A stretch of 64,000 nucleotides of DNA from Mesaphorura yosii. Taxonomy: Eukaryota > Arthropoda > Collembola > Poduromorpha > Tullbergiidae. Position numbers and translations under genes: made by a program. A model generated the notes under the pieces. It searched no databases, was not told the origin of the DNA, and saw nothing but the letters and a program-made list of their open reading frames with translations. Within the stretch, counting starts at the first letter, position 1, and each line of letters starts with the position of its first letter. The stretch covers positions 62,001 through 126,000 of the forward strand of contig WIXG01000096.1 of the NCBI GenBank assembly GCA_009869945.1, written 5' to 3'. This document shows positions 1-13,100 of this stretch, one piece after another.

Positions 1-50
1 GGCATCACAAAATTTATTCAATTCTGCTCCGATATGGAACAAGGAAGTGA

Positions 51-633
51 TTTCAAGTATGTCAGCAGCGTGGGAAAAAGTGGGCCAAAAACGGGTACGA
101 TTATACTCTAAATAAGACAGTCGGGGACACGGAGTACTGGATTTGCTCGGTGTGCGGAAAATGTGCTGTGACGCTTATCGCTACAGCGGGTGAAGTGAAA
201 AGGGGTAAGAAAGGATGGGATGTGGACGTCGGGCAGCATTCAACGCACGCTCCAGACTATGTGAAGTGTTAGAATTGGCACCAGGTACAGCAAAGGAGAT
301 GGCAGTTCAGGATCCAATCATGAAAACGGCTGACAGTTGGGGAGAACGACACAAAATCCTTCATTAAGTGACCAGCATTTACTTCCTACCGAGACAGTAT
401 TCAAGGACTGTATCCGAAGGTACGAGAAGTCACAGTACCAATTCAGAGATCCCAAAATGCTAATGGATTTGACAATACCTACCTCTTACCATTTCACCCT
501 GCGAGGAGACAAGTTTCTGCGCTTTAATTCCAATGACAGTATAAGAATGCTAATATTTACGAGTCAGAACGTCAGACATATGGCAATGAAATTGAAATAT
601 GTAAAGAAAACTTCACAACTCCGGGTCTTGTAA
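51..633 (+). pseudogene. FLYWCH / MULE-type transposase relic (N-terminal part, frameshifted)
   Basis: I see three successive reading frames that together match the start of proteins combining a FLYWCH-type zinc finger with a MULE-like transposase. Frame 51-272 contains NGYDYTLNKTVGDTEYWICS, a CxxC pair (CSVCGKC) and a terminal HSTH, fitting the FLYWCH layout of Tyr/Leu, YW-C, C and HxH. A second frame, about 271-345, contains APGTAKEMAVQDPIMKTA. The third, 337-633, ends with DLTIPTSYHFTLRGDKFLRF and a following DSIRMLIF, which resembles the linker and first strand upstream of the MULE catalytic core. Frame changes and a stop near 270-272 interrupt the line, and the DDE catalytic core is absent, so this looks like a decayed element or a decayed host gene derived from one. 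The family assignment is by recognition of motifs, not by a search. A multi-exon host gene with small introns is a less likely alternative. Confidence 0.6.
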
Positions 634-3569
634 GCAATTTCCGCAAAACACGCTTCATTAATTATTACATCAAGGCTATTGCGAGAAATCTCTGAACATT
701 TATCAAATATTTTACACTTGTATTATTGACTTCATTGATTTTTAAAGAATACTGACGTGAATAAAGTTTCGACAATTTGAATGTAAGGATTCAACAATTT
801 TGTTTCAATTTTTTTTCGACAATGCGAGTGATACCCAATACCAACGCCCGATCTTTGGATTCTACTTTGAAAACATTCTTTAGGGAAAAATAGCGTCGCG
901 AATTGCCCGTGGCAATACAAGCTTCCATTTTAGCTGATAATTGTCCCTCATTCAACGGAAGATAGTGTTAAATTTCATTTTCACCAAGACTCTTGTATAG
1001 TTCCAGTTCCATTTGTCTGTGCTGATCAGGCTACTCTATTGTTAGTCAAAAATGACAATGATACAAGACTGTTACTCTCGAGTACGATTCTAAGGATTTT
1101 TCTACCAATATTATGATAGTATGAATGCACAACCTTTGGGTCAGAATCTTCTGCCTAATTGTCTAATGATCGGAAATATCTACACAGTTCCTAACAAGGA
1201 ATACCACATCCGGAATCGCCCTTTACTTTACTATTTGAACTAACGAACAGAATTTATATAAAAATATAAGAATCCTAATTTTCACAATCGACTGCATTGA
1301 CATGCCACGTAGCATAGCTTCCTATGATGTTTGGGCGTTCTCGACTTCAGTATCGTCCAGCTGAAAAGAAATTGCGACCAAAATTGCACCTAAATTAGCT
1401 TTGAGGTTTAAGAAGGGACACGACGTGCTCTAGCATGCGGTCTGGTTAAGCCAAATTTCTCTTTTCCACGGTCCAACGATCTTTCGCAAACATACTGTGT
1501 AGTCCAGAAGCAATGCAATATTCTCCGGGCATCATCTCGTCATAGCAGTGTCTGGGGAGGAGGAGAATTGCATTACAATGACGGAGAATTCGCATGAAGC
1601 GAATTAATCCTGCTGAGTTCTGCGCTAATTTGTTCGGACTCACACATCAGACATATCATTTACACTTTGGGCCGATTCCCGGAATCCAGCCACTCAGTCA
1701 TCAGACAAGGGTATTGACTTCATAGCATGCCACGCCACGGGATAATATGTGGCTAAGTTTACGACGACAAAATCTACAATCCACCAAAATACTGTGTACC
1801 AGGTCGTGAAAGTTTATCACACTCTTTCAATCTTTCCATACTGTCAAGGACAGCGTTCTAGCAACTTACCATATTGCGAATTATTTGGCAAAAAATGCAG
1901 GCGTTTTCAGACTCTTTGCTCAATATTCTTTCGTACGTATAGGCATTTGGTTGTACTATATGAATAACACGTTGTCGGTATCACACTAATATTTGCTTCG
2001 TTGTCTGACTGCTGACTAATGATGTGATTTATTTTTCTATTGCTTATTCACTTCTTCATTCATGATTTCACTGTAGTAATTATCCATGGTTGATATGAAC
2101 TCACAACTCACACCTTTCTTTACTCCTCTGTGTGCTTCCATGAACTATGAATGGTTTTTTGCTGTTATGATGATAAAGCCAAATAATTTTACTACGTCGT
2201 AGTAGTCTGGTCTGTGAACTTTGTCTCCTGCTTCCATGTGCTCGTACGCAAATTTGCAAGGTTGCTGATTCTGTTGTCTGCTGCAGACATGCTGAAAATG
2301 ACGGACGGTAGCCACACCAACACAAATAAACCACAAATAATAACCGCGCGGTCAAATCGTCTCCTTAGCCCTGACCTCCACCGTGAGTTAATTGTTGCTG
2401 CACGCCTGACGTCTTCTGTCATGCCGTCGTATCAAACGTTTGCAAAATCGCTCTTGATTCTTGACTTCTTAATTATATGATAAAATATTTATTGGCATAT
2501 TTGGTACTGGATGTCCATATTTACACAGAAGGGTAATTAATTTGTGTGTGTCTATCGCGTGTCTTGCGCTTGTATTCCTTTTTTGACGGTCGTGGCTAGT
2601 ATTTTGGTCATTCCCGTGTGTGGGCTCAAAATGAGACATGAGACATGTAATTACAACTTTACGGGTGCTTTGCCGAGTTATTACTCACCCATGAACTTTA
2701 CGGGGCACTCGATTGGCATTTCGTCGTCAACTTTGGATGTGCGTCGTAGCAGGTGAATCATCTTTGGTCACTCCAATGATTGACTTTTATGGTGAACCGG
2801 TTGAACATTTGGGCATTAAGTAGGCGATCAAGAATTAACGACCTCACTTACGAAAATGACGCATGGGCCTAAAATGCTCTCGTCCTCAATGTGCATCATC
2901 GCGAGGCATGAATTAATTCCAGAAGAACGCCCATTAATTTTCAGTTTCAACCGAACAAGCTGATAAATTGATGTTGATCCGAGATGGCAGTTTATCATTT
3001 CGATATGAGAAAGGAGAAAGTAATCTGAGCAGTCTTTTCTTCAACTTGGTTAATATAAATGATAAATGTAACATGAGTTCAAAAATAAACTTTTCTTTGA
3101 GAATTTCCTGAAACTCTGATTTGTTCATTTGAGAGGGCGACGAAACAATTGATGAAGGCGAAATGGAACGGAACGTTCTGGAATTCGGTTGATCTCTGGA
3201 AAATGAGATTATGAACAGTAAACAATCTTTATGCTCATGATGAAATGGTTCTTTAATTTTTCATCCCATTGTTCAACTTTCGTATCATTGACAGAGATTA
3301 CGGGTTTCCGCGGTCTAGTCGATAATCGCCCGCTTGGAGTCTGAGTGAAAGGCGGATTATTAAGTTGTTGACTCAATTACTCCAGCTGCGCTCACCATGA
3401 CGGAGAAGAGAGCTAGCGTCTGGGGAATTCTAGTGCGTATGTAATATGAATTTGATCACTCTGTCCAATTACTGTATAAAAAGTACAGTGAAAAGTAAAG
3501 TAAGTGCTGTTTTCGAGGAAAGCGGCAGGGAGACATTGCACACGTAAATGCCTAAACTTTCAAAATCTG
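634..3569. other. No gene recognised
   Basis: Reading frames here are short and on both strands, with no recognisable domain and no convincing exon flanked by splice sites. A minus-strand frame at 2192-2422 contains one FxxxWxP motif like that of GPCR helix 6, treated as probable chance. The rest looks like unique intergenic or intronic DNA. Confidence 0.5.
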
Positions 3570-3600
3570 TGCATTGCGCACTTGTGTCGTGCGCAATGCA
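3570..3600. repeat. Perfect 12-bp inverted repeat, 7-nt loop
   Basis: TGCATTGCGCAC at 3570-3581 is followed by a 7-nt spacer and its exact reverse complement GTGCGCAATGCA at 3589-3600. The stem is GC-rich and has no mismatch. It could fold as an RNA hairpin, act as a palindromic protein-binding site, or be a cruciform-forming sequence. No transcription unit around it can be shown from the sequence. Confidence 0.75.
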
Positions 3601-6600
3601 ATGAACTTCAAATTCGTTTGCAAGTTTTCACAGATTCTGAAATCCTTTCCCAAATGATAAGGCATCGTCAACCACACTTGCTAAATTAATTTTGAAACAC
3701 TCGCATTGGCTTTCTTTCGTTGAGTGAATTTCGGGCAACATTTGATCAGCAACATGATGACACTTCATTCATTGGAAGCCTCTCGAGACATTTGTTTTTA
3801 CTTTCACAACCGGGGGAATTAAACGGGCATTGACATTGGATGCTTCTAGAATCTGGACGTACACGACCTTGATTCAAGTTCCATCGAAGGAGCTTTGGGG
3901 TAAAGGAACTTCTAGCCATATGACGCAGAAAGAGTCTAAAACTCATTTAGCCGGCTGTCTCGAGTTCTCGCAGCGACCTTCAAAAGCACTGCGTGTCATG
4001 CCGATCAGAAACTGTACGGCTGCCAAGCGAAAGCGACGAAGATTTGGCAAACTCGTAAAAATAAAATGCACACCTCGTCTGCATCTGTGCCTGTATCGTA
4101 TATCATTGCAAATATACACAAAGTTTCCATCTTGAGCGTGTGTTTCCATGCGTATCCTCCAAGTCACAAGTTCACTGACCACACACAAACACGTTCATAT
4201 AGAAGGCGAGCACGCCGGACTCGGTTGCCGCTTAAAAAGACTGCAGCGATGTAATCTCACTTAATGTTTTTTATCGTACAACGTGCCTGCATTTTACTAC
4301 GCCAAGATACAACTTGAAACGTTAACCAGACAGACTAATGGCTCACGGCATGGTGACAAAGAAGAATGAACTCTTTTTTGCCGTGCTGCGGGATTCACCT
4401 TGAGAAGTCGCAATGACTGTTAATTAGCGTAGATGTGGAATTTAAGCGCTTGGTTGCAGGTGGTGCTGGCGTGAAGAAGTTGGCAGCTGCGGTACTCGAA
4501 TATAAAGTGGGTTTTGACTTCTGGATCGTGTCGGAAAGTTTATTGTACAATTAACGTGGTAATTGATATTAACCGGGCAAGTGCTTGGTAAGAATGCGTG
4601 CGCATTTTCGCCTTCAGTTTCGAGTAATTCGACCTCCATTTCATTAGCGAGTTGAATCTGCTCTATTTTAATTAATGAGAAAGTACGTATAGGTTTTATT
4701 ATTAAATTACACCCGAATCAGACGTAGAAACGTCCAGGTTCGCATCGCAGTATGACTTCCCGCAAAGCATTTCCCTTGAGTCATCATTCCGTCATTGCTG
4801 TCATGATGCAATGATCAGTTGACCATCATTCAATTAACTTTTGCATGAGATTTAATCTTGCGTTGGTAAAGATTGTATTTGAGGTCGTTGCCATGTTGTG
4901 GGTGGTTGTGAATCTCTTTGCATCAAACGCATTCGTCGTATGGCCATAGAAAGTGTCAAACGAATTTCGCAATGTTCGTAGAAAATGTCGTGATCCTTAG
5001 TCGCTTATGCATGCTGTCATTAATTAAGCGATCAAATTCATAATACAGTGAACTAGATCACATCAGAATAGAGCGAATGACAAATAGTTCATCAAAGGAA
5101 TGAAATCTCGTATCGCACTTTGAGAATTTCATTGTAACTTTAACATGAGCCAGACTTACTTCGTTGTTAAACCGCCAGATGGGAGTGCGAGTCTGAAAAG
5201 AGAGCTTCAATAACGCTGCCATGCCGTGCCATTCTGTTATTGTTGTGTTTGGGTTTGCTTTAGTTCGGGCCAGTCAAAACTTGCCCCTGAGACATCAGAG
5301 AAGCGTAGTAGTGGGCTGAATGCGTTGGAACCAGTCTGCGAAAACTGAATGAGTCATAGTCATGCCGAGCCGTAATACTAGCAAGTTCGTGATCCATGGA
5401 GTATGAGACTACGCTCTACGTAAAGTACGAAATCGTTTCGACTTTGAGTTCATGGATCTCTCGATCGAATGGATTTTGTTGCTATGCTCCATGCCGCGTG
5501 TACTGTTGCACTTCGTAGTAAATCGCACGTTGCTACCGCCCCGTACGTTTATTGTGGTGCAGTTTCTTGGCCACCAAAAGCAATTGAACTCTGAAAAACA
5601 CGTGAGGGTTTACTACGCCGTACTCGCAGCGGTGCATGCTGAAGTGTTTTGATTCTGATCAAATGTTGATCGAAAATGAGAATGAGACTGCTAATTTTTG
5701 CAATATTTACTTCATCCATTGTAAATGACTTGAGGCACCGGGAAAGGAGAGTTTGAATAACGTAACAATTTAGTATTGATATTTACTTTTAGTTACCAAA
5801 CACCAAGAATTGCGAAATGGGAAGAGCTTGCAGGGCAAACTCGAATCTATCTAAAGTTCGTGTCGTCAAGTGAAGGGTCTCCGGTGTGGAGTGCAAACAC
5901 AAATAATGCCAGCAAATACGGGCACGGAAGTGGGGAACAGAGTGAATTCCGTTAATTTACAGATTATTGAATCCGCTGCCCTCAATGCGAATGTAAAGAC
6001 GCCCAACCTTGAACCTGACCATGGCCTTAGTCATACAATCACCTTTCCTGTCCGTCTTCCTCGCCTTCTCCGCCTGCCTACAATAATATTATTGTTACCG
6101 ACTACGTAGCAACTTGCTCGGTCACTGTCCATCTCAAATCACTACCACAGCACGATGATGAAATCATCAGAACCACAAGTCATTAAACTGCGATTCTCGT
6201 TCGCATGTCCTGCTGGTACGGTGGGGGGCAAGACTTTTGCCTTTTTGCAAGTCCAACTGTAAATAAACGTCCGTTTTGTTTGTGTGTGCATGCTGGCGGC
6301 TCAGTTTTGTACATTTTTGCGAACATGCAATTGGAACCCCTGTACACTGCCTTTGCGTATTTCATACAAGGTTCGGAGTGCACATAAAATGTATTTCATG
6401 TCCAAATCGTGGTCGGTCGGCGAGTTGCATGCTCACAGAACATGCACAAGGAATTTTTGCAATAAAAGCGAAACTGTGCAAAAAGTACAATGTCCTCTTC
6501 CCCCTTTTCGCGAATTCGTATTCCGTGCACTTTGAGCCAACGTTTGGTGGGAACGAAATGAGCTCAGCGCTTTACAAGGGTAAAAGTGCATAAAATCGTT

Positions 6601-8234
6601 TTTGGTATTTTTCAATAATAAATTGCCAACCGTGCGATGCAGTAAATGACTGAGTATTTGTAAACCGGTTCTCATTACGCGCAATGAGACCATGGTGGTG
6701 GATTGTCACGATGACTGACACGGTAAAGTTTAATGAGTTTTTAGTCCTTGGAGCTCAGTTTCGGGAGGATGTTGCATGTTGGGCCCTGGAGACATGCAAT
6801 GTGCAATAACCATTACTCGAGGTTATTATACTCGGTGGAAATGAGAACCTTGAACAAATCGACGCGTCTCAAGTGCTCGGTTCCAGAGAACCCTTCTCCG
6901 CTGCTGGACCGGAAGTTTAAAATTTTATAAAAGATTTTTTTCAACTCCTTCACTCATTCGTCCATGCTGCTGTCATCTCCCCTTCTTCATTTTCCAACGC
7001 GCAAGACTTCTTCCTGACCGACCGAGAAGCCGACTTCTTTTGTGTTCCTGGCTTCTTTATTTACTTGTCTCCGTGAGTGCTGCGCCAACTTCCTCTCCAC
7101 AAAACTAGTTAAAAGATGATCGTGCTATGATGAAGAGTCGCGGAGCATGTTAACTAAAGAGCTCTTGAACATGACAGGCATGGGCACGCCACGACCTTAC
7201 AATCATGACTGCTGAAGTCTGCCGCTGCTGTTGACTGATAATGGCAATGTGATGGAGATCATTCTTCCACTCAAACATATTCATGTTTCATAAACGACCT
7301 CTTATCACCATCATCATTCTTGGAAACGACCGAACGAGGCTCGAGTGAGTAATCCGTACTCCGTGTTCCAACACAGAAGATTGTCGCGGGCCAAAAGATG
7401 CATCAAGATGATTGTTTTGCTTTGGAACGTTGTATTATTTACATCTCATCTTGTGCACCGCGTCTCCGTGCCGATCCGCAACTGTTGCTGCTGCTCTCGT
7501 TCATCAAGACGTCAATAATTATTGTCTTGCCTCTCAATCCGATACTTCCTCAACTCATCAATTATCTGCGGCAGCACAGCCCATATGGCACCGAATCGCC
7601 TCGTATGCTTGTTTGCATAGCCACATCATCATACGAAAGATGAAATCATTCTGTGGGAGACTTATTTGGATTCAATCACGACGACGACTATGGTAACCAC
7701 GACGCATTTCCTGTCCACGTCCTGTTCTAGGCCACTGGACGGACGTGAGGCCACGTTTACCCGTCACCACTCAATGATCAGTGTAAACATGGAATGAGGA
7801 TGACGATATTCCAAACCACAACAGGAGTGGGCGTTCGGCGTCTGAAGGCTTGTTGCGCAGTGAAAGCACAGAGACAAAAGGAAGCGGGCGGCTTTCTCGT
7901 TCCTCCGCATTTGTCATTTACACGCTCATTACACTGACATTGAAAGTCGCAGTCGCGTCTGTATTGTCCAAGTGTAATAATAAAAAATGCACGTCTTTAA
8001 CTTGTCACACGAACGCACCAGAAAACAATGTGAGGCATCCGAAATGCAAGAGAAATGAATACGCAGAAGATGGTACGGATTTTCCAAGTTTTTGTTCCGT
8101 TGTAGTATTGCGATGATGCAGAGAAATGATGATGACATTTGGAGATGAAAAGATGAGAAAATATGGATGTGCGAACAGGCAGAAGAATAAAATACGCAAT
8201 GCGAAGAAAAGAGGGAAATAAAACAAATGTTTTG
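3601..8234. other. No gene recognised
   Basis: Only short overlapping frames on both strands, none with a recognisable domain. No tRNA-like clover-leaf, no transposon coding sequence and no long tandem repeat is visible. Confidence 0.5.
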
Positions 8235-8321
8235 AATTTTTAGATTTCTTTCGCTTTGAGCGAAAACAAGCGAGGCGCGTGTTTTTTGCTCGTTACACGA
8301 AGCGAAAGTATTTTAAAAATT
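8235..8321. repeat. 87-bp imperfect inverted repeat (hairpin or small foldback element)
   Basis: The left arm 8235-8256 (AATTTTTAGATTTCTTTCGC then TT) pairs with the right arm 8300-8321 at 19 of 22 positions. Inside the 43-nt loop, GAGCgAAAA near 8258-8266 can pair with TTTTtGCTC near 8282-8290, extending the fold with a bulge. Outside the arms, GTTT and AAAC can add a few more pairs. I see no clear target-site duplication, so a foldback element is not proven. The length and pairing are also compatible with a structured RNA such as a miRNA precursor. The role is unknown. Confidence 0.6.
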
Positions 8322-11300
8322 AAACACCGATCTTACACGACGGAGTCGACAGACTTCGCCCTTTTAATTAATGAAACACAAGCGGCGCTATGAGCAAATT
8401 AATTAAACCATGAACAGGAATTGACGCTTGTTGGCATGCATTCGTAATGATGACATTGACTTTCTCGTACTCGTGTGAATATTGCAATAATGAAGTGCAG
8501 AAACACGTGTCAGTACGTAAGGAACCAGTTAATTGCCCGTGGCCACCCGCGCGAGCGCCCAATTTGTGCACTCTAAAAGATTACGACGGCACGAGTCGTA
8601 CAAGTATGTACGAATGCAGGACTGCACGAAGGAGGGTTGCAAGACACGTAATAATAATGTAATAAGAATTTTATGGGCAGTGGAAGAATATTTCCAAGAA
8701 TCACAATAAAGAAAAGAATCAAGTCGGTCTCCTTGGTTGTGACTTCCCCTGCCCTCGTCCTGTTACGTAACAATGTACATGTCCCTGGAAGTGTCTGGAC
8801 ACACGTCAATGCAGTGCAGTGCACGTCACGGACGGGCAGAGACAGACAGACAGGAGAAAGGTACGCGAGCACTGCCCTGGGTCCCAATAGACTCATTATT
8901 CTACTCAATTTCGTTACTGGCTTTCCCTTCTCTTGTTCTACGCTTAAGCGTACGCGAAGTCCAAACGAAGACAAGAGTTTCGAGCAAGGCAAACATAACC
9001 TCGGCGAGTAAGCCACGGCTTACTGTCCCATTATATGCGTGGCGCGATCGTCAAGTCTCTTTCCGCCACCAGCTTTATGGACACATTCGCCTCTTTATCC
9101 AATAATTCTCCGCATTTTCTCCTGGCTTTGTGGGTTCAATATTCAGCAATTTAATACATCCTACATCGCAACGCATGACTCCGAGATGAACTGCACACAT
9201 TCATTTCCCAACGGCGACAGCAGGATGCGAGATTTCCTCACCATACGATAATGATTGGTCAGTCACAGAGACAAAGGAAATCGCAAACACACTAAACACA
9301 TTTAATCAAGCTGTGAACGGCAGGAAAGGACTGAGTTAACAGGAATGTCATTGACCACTCCGGTCCACTCCAGTCCGCCCGATGAATTCTTCGTTGTGAG
9401 GCAGAGAAAGCCTACGAATGGAATCAGTTTCATTTGTTTCATTAGTTCTTTGTACATAATTAATTAATTAGCAAAACCGGTCATCAAACGGGCTGACTTT
9501 ATGACTTTTGCGTTGCATCGAGCTGACATAAGTAGATCCCGGAATATATTCGATTTGTCTTTTTGCTATTGCTGAACTCAAGTTCGGTGTTCCTACTCCT
9601 CAGCCACCGCTGCATTTATTCGTTCCAACTGGGATCCGATCCCATGTAATGTTCACGAAGCAGGGCGAATCTACATGCCCTTGTTACGCACGTGTTCTCC
9701 AAACAAGGCAGGCATCGTACAATCGCCCTTCGTGTGTATATATCATTGTAAACCCCAAAACGAGACAGCGGCTTGACTGCACTGTCTGGAAATCGGAATA
9801 GTAAAAAGTTGGTATTTGTGGGCATGGGGTGCATAGCGATTGTGGGACCGATTTCCATCCATTTTCATTTATTTCACACAACACAGCACAGTGCGGCACG
9901 GCGAGGGAAAAAAGTTTTCCCGTCTGCGAATAAATGTGAGCAAACTTCCCCCGGTCGTTCTCTATTATGTGCATTTTTTCGTGATGCTACGCTTTCACGT
10001 GTAAACACGCGTGCAGTGCGTTAACGCGTAGGTAAAACTTTTTCATCTCCTCCGCTCGTGCCAGTGCACTTCCACAATGGGCTCAGCTTTCCCTGTGTTT
10101 TCCGTGGTGCCTCGCTCCACGTGTCACCATCCTTCGACTCGAACCCGAGCCCACATTCACCAATCTCTTCCTCCTCGTGCTTGTCCTTGATACAGTATTG
10201 GAAGCGAGCGATTCCTGTCCATATGACTTGCAGACACTTGGAACCGAAACCAAAACATAAGCGCGTGCTACGCGGGATTCTGAGTGAAGGACGAGGAAAA
10301 ACCATGCAGTAGAATCTGACTCTCAGCCAGTTTGCACTGCCACTGAATTCAGATGCTGCCCCATTCAAAAAATGTGTGTACCCAGCCCAAACATGCGGAG
10401 AAAGTAGCATGCGACGTGCGCTTCTTTCCGAAAGAAGAAAGCTGTTCTGTTAAGAAAGAATGTAAGAAGTTAATGGTAGAGCAATGCAATGTCTTGCGTA
10501 AATCTACATACATTCAGGTGTCATTGGGTACGTTCGTGTAAAACGTAAACCAAATGGCGACAGGTATGGACTCGTGTTTCCTTGCCGCCTTCGGTTTACT
10601 ACTAAAGCGTCATTTACGCACAATTTTGAGCACATTCGCGTGATGATGATATGCGGCAGACGCAAACAGAATACTTCAATTAAACACAAATTAATGCGAG
10701 CCAAGAGCGTGATTTCTTTTTTTTTTTTACCTTTTCCAGTCATGCGTGGCGTGTGCATTAAGATGAGCGACCGGTCCGCAATTTATCAGTATTACTTCAC
10801 CGGGAGGAAAAAAAGAAAAGAAGCGAGACCGTGTCGAGTTTCAAAGTAGGTCGGTCGTACCAGGCAGGAAGAGGATGGCGATATCGCACCATCAACAGAA
10901 CGAAGTACGGATGTTGTTTCAACTTTCTTTGTCTTTGTCATTTTGTTGATTTGTTCCTCCAAGCAAATAATTACATTTAAAACTCTCCATTTCCCTTAGC
11001 CTTGGCTTTCCATTAACATCAAGGGGCAAGCAAATTGCTTGTCTTTTGCGTAATAGCCTCGCTTTACTTTGATGCTTGCTTGGTGAATGTCAATGCTGCT
11101 GCCACCGATGCTTTCTCTTCAGTACAACCAATTACCACTGCGTATGGCGTGCTGGCTCTGTCGCTGTGCTGCGTCGTGTTAGGCTGCTGTCTTCACCGCA
11201 ATTATTCTTCGCCTCGCATAAAATATAATATCATCATCCACGAGTGATGCTGCCGCTGTATGCACGCGCCGTACTCTCGTACACCTACTCTAGACTCCTA

Positions 11301-12219
11301 CTACGCCTCGTGTCGGTCTCGTTTCATGGGCAAGGGAAACTTCAGTTTAGTCAGTCTGCCACATGGTGAGGATATCGATCCAGATTTTTGGTTCAATTCC
11401 TGGCTGGCCCGTCTTCCTTCCCTCCAGCTTCCAGTGTGCAGCGGCGGCAGACTACAAACCCAAGCATCCAAATTTCGAACCCTTCCTGCCTAGTAGTAGA
11501 AACGTAGTAAGCGCATAGCGCAGGAGTACGCAGTCTGCGACCGATCCAGCAGACTCGTTCTAGTGACAACGCACCGTGCACACGCCGACTGGAAAGAAGC
11601 CGTGCAGATGCATTGCGTAATCGTAATCCATTTACTGCTCGAACCGCTCCAGTAGTAATTTTTCACGAGCGAAGGGTTCCCGCGCTTTGCGCTCTCCATG
11701 ACGATGGAGTACGCATATTGTATTACTACGATTATGCTTTTGCCTTCCCGTCTCCATTCTATTTTTCTCAATCATACCAAACTCTTATGCTCGGTATTGG
11801 CTTCCCCTTCTTCCGATCGCTGACTCGTGTGTACGTCCATTGCGTATAGAAGGACAGTAACAACTTTCCAGACAGTACCAGATCAATAATCCAGACCATA
11901 ATCTGAATTCGGGCTATAGTCTTCTGCCTTTGTGAATCCCGTATTGACTGACTTGTTTATCGTTTCATTTCTCTGTTTCACAATCAAGGAAGATTTCAAT
12001 CCGCGAGGTAACTAATTATTATGAATTTGTTGAGCATTCGGATTGTGCCTTCTTCGAAAAGCAAGAATTGCAGGGTAGGATTTCCAAGGACCGGCCTGTA
12101 TCGAAAGAAAGTGAGCGGCGACGACGGAGAGCACAATAAAGACACAGCATAAAAATTAGTGTTGAGGATAGAAAGCAACAACCCCATCAACATCAGAACT
12201 CCAGACACAACAGAGCAAG
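8322..12219. other. No gene recognised
   Basis: The longest frames here (129 codons at 10021-10410 and 93 codons at 11490-11771, both minus) show no domain, mostly lie opposite other open frames, and have no supporting splice context. A T-run near 10718-10728 is the only notable low-complexity stretch. Confidence 0.5.
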
Positions 12220-13100
12220 CGGTGAGCAAGCGCGTTTCCGAGAACGTGGTGGTAGTATGCGTGAAAATGTGCGTGTAAGGAACCCTGAACCCAAAGTCTG
12301 GCGAGCCCAGCCCGTGTCTGTATCTAGTCTGTCTATGTCTGCATTATTAACGCAGTCGGCTACTGCCTCGGATGAAAACAAACGCAAGCGAGCGGTGAAT
12401 GCATGTACCAAGCACCAGGAGAAAGCGGGATCAGACCCACGCGCCTCCTTGCACTGGGCGTACATATAAACAAACGCAAACTGCACGAGAGAAACGCACC
12501 GAAAACGAGCGGAGTAGTTGACTGCTGGGGAGAAAAAGCGGGAGCAAAAAACGAGGTGAACGGCCTCCGTCTCGGCGTGTCTCGGTCGAGAGGGGGAGAA
12601 AGTTAGACAGCAGACGCTTCTGTCTCTGGATGCGATCTGTTTATGTTCTGAGAGTCCTGCATGGATACAACTTTTGGCTGCCAGCAGAGTTACGCACGAG
12701 TCCACAGTGCGTACCTCGTCTCACGTGTCTGCTCAGTGCACGCGTCCCGTTCGCCGCTCTCTTTCTCCAGAAAACAGATTTTTGCATAAGATCCGCTGCC
12801 GATGCATACCTGCTGCAGTGAGAGGCATAAAACGTAGAAAACGCCTTTTGTGACGCGTCGGGCATTTCGACGGTGGACACAAATGTACTCTTTTTTTTAC
12901 CGCATTTACTATTTCACTGCGCCAATCTTGGCTGGCAGCGCGGCTTAAAGCATTTCGTGGTAAACAAAACACTCAGCCACACGTGCGTACACCCGCGCGT
13001 AACGCGTTTTACGTTTACGCATCGGGATCCGACGCCAGCGAGGAACCAGACACTCTATCTACATGTTACTCCAAAGTTGCAGCCTCGCATGGAGGCGCCG
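12220..13100. promoter_or_regulatory. CpG-rich patch with TATA-like motif
   Basis: This stretch is visibly denser in CG dinucleotides and GC than its flanks. CATATAAA at 12463-12470 on the plus strand is a TATA-like sequence about 30 bp ahead of CpG-rich purine-rich sequence. The longest frame of the window (170 codons, minus, 12193-12705) lies here, but its composition looks like a by-product of a stop-poor GC-rich segment. A promoter or 5' exon is possible; no start site, exon or product can be shown. Confidence 0.2.

Noticed and set aside
12193..12705. 170-codon minus-strand open frame, the longest in the window after the kinase exon frame
   Set aside because: No recognisable domain and irregular residue use. 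It lies in a CpG-rich, stop-poor patch that is open in other frames too.
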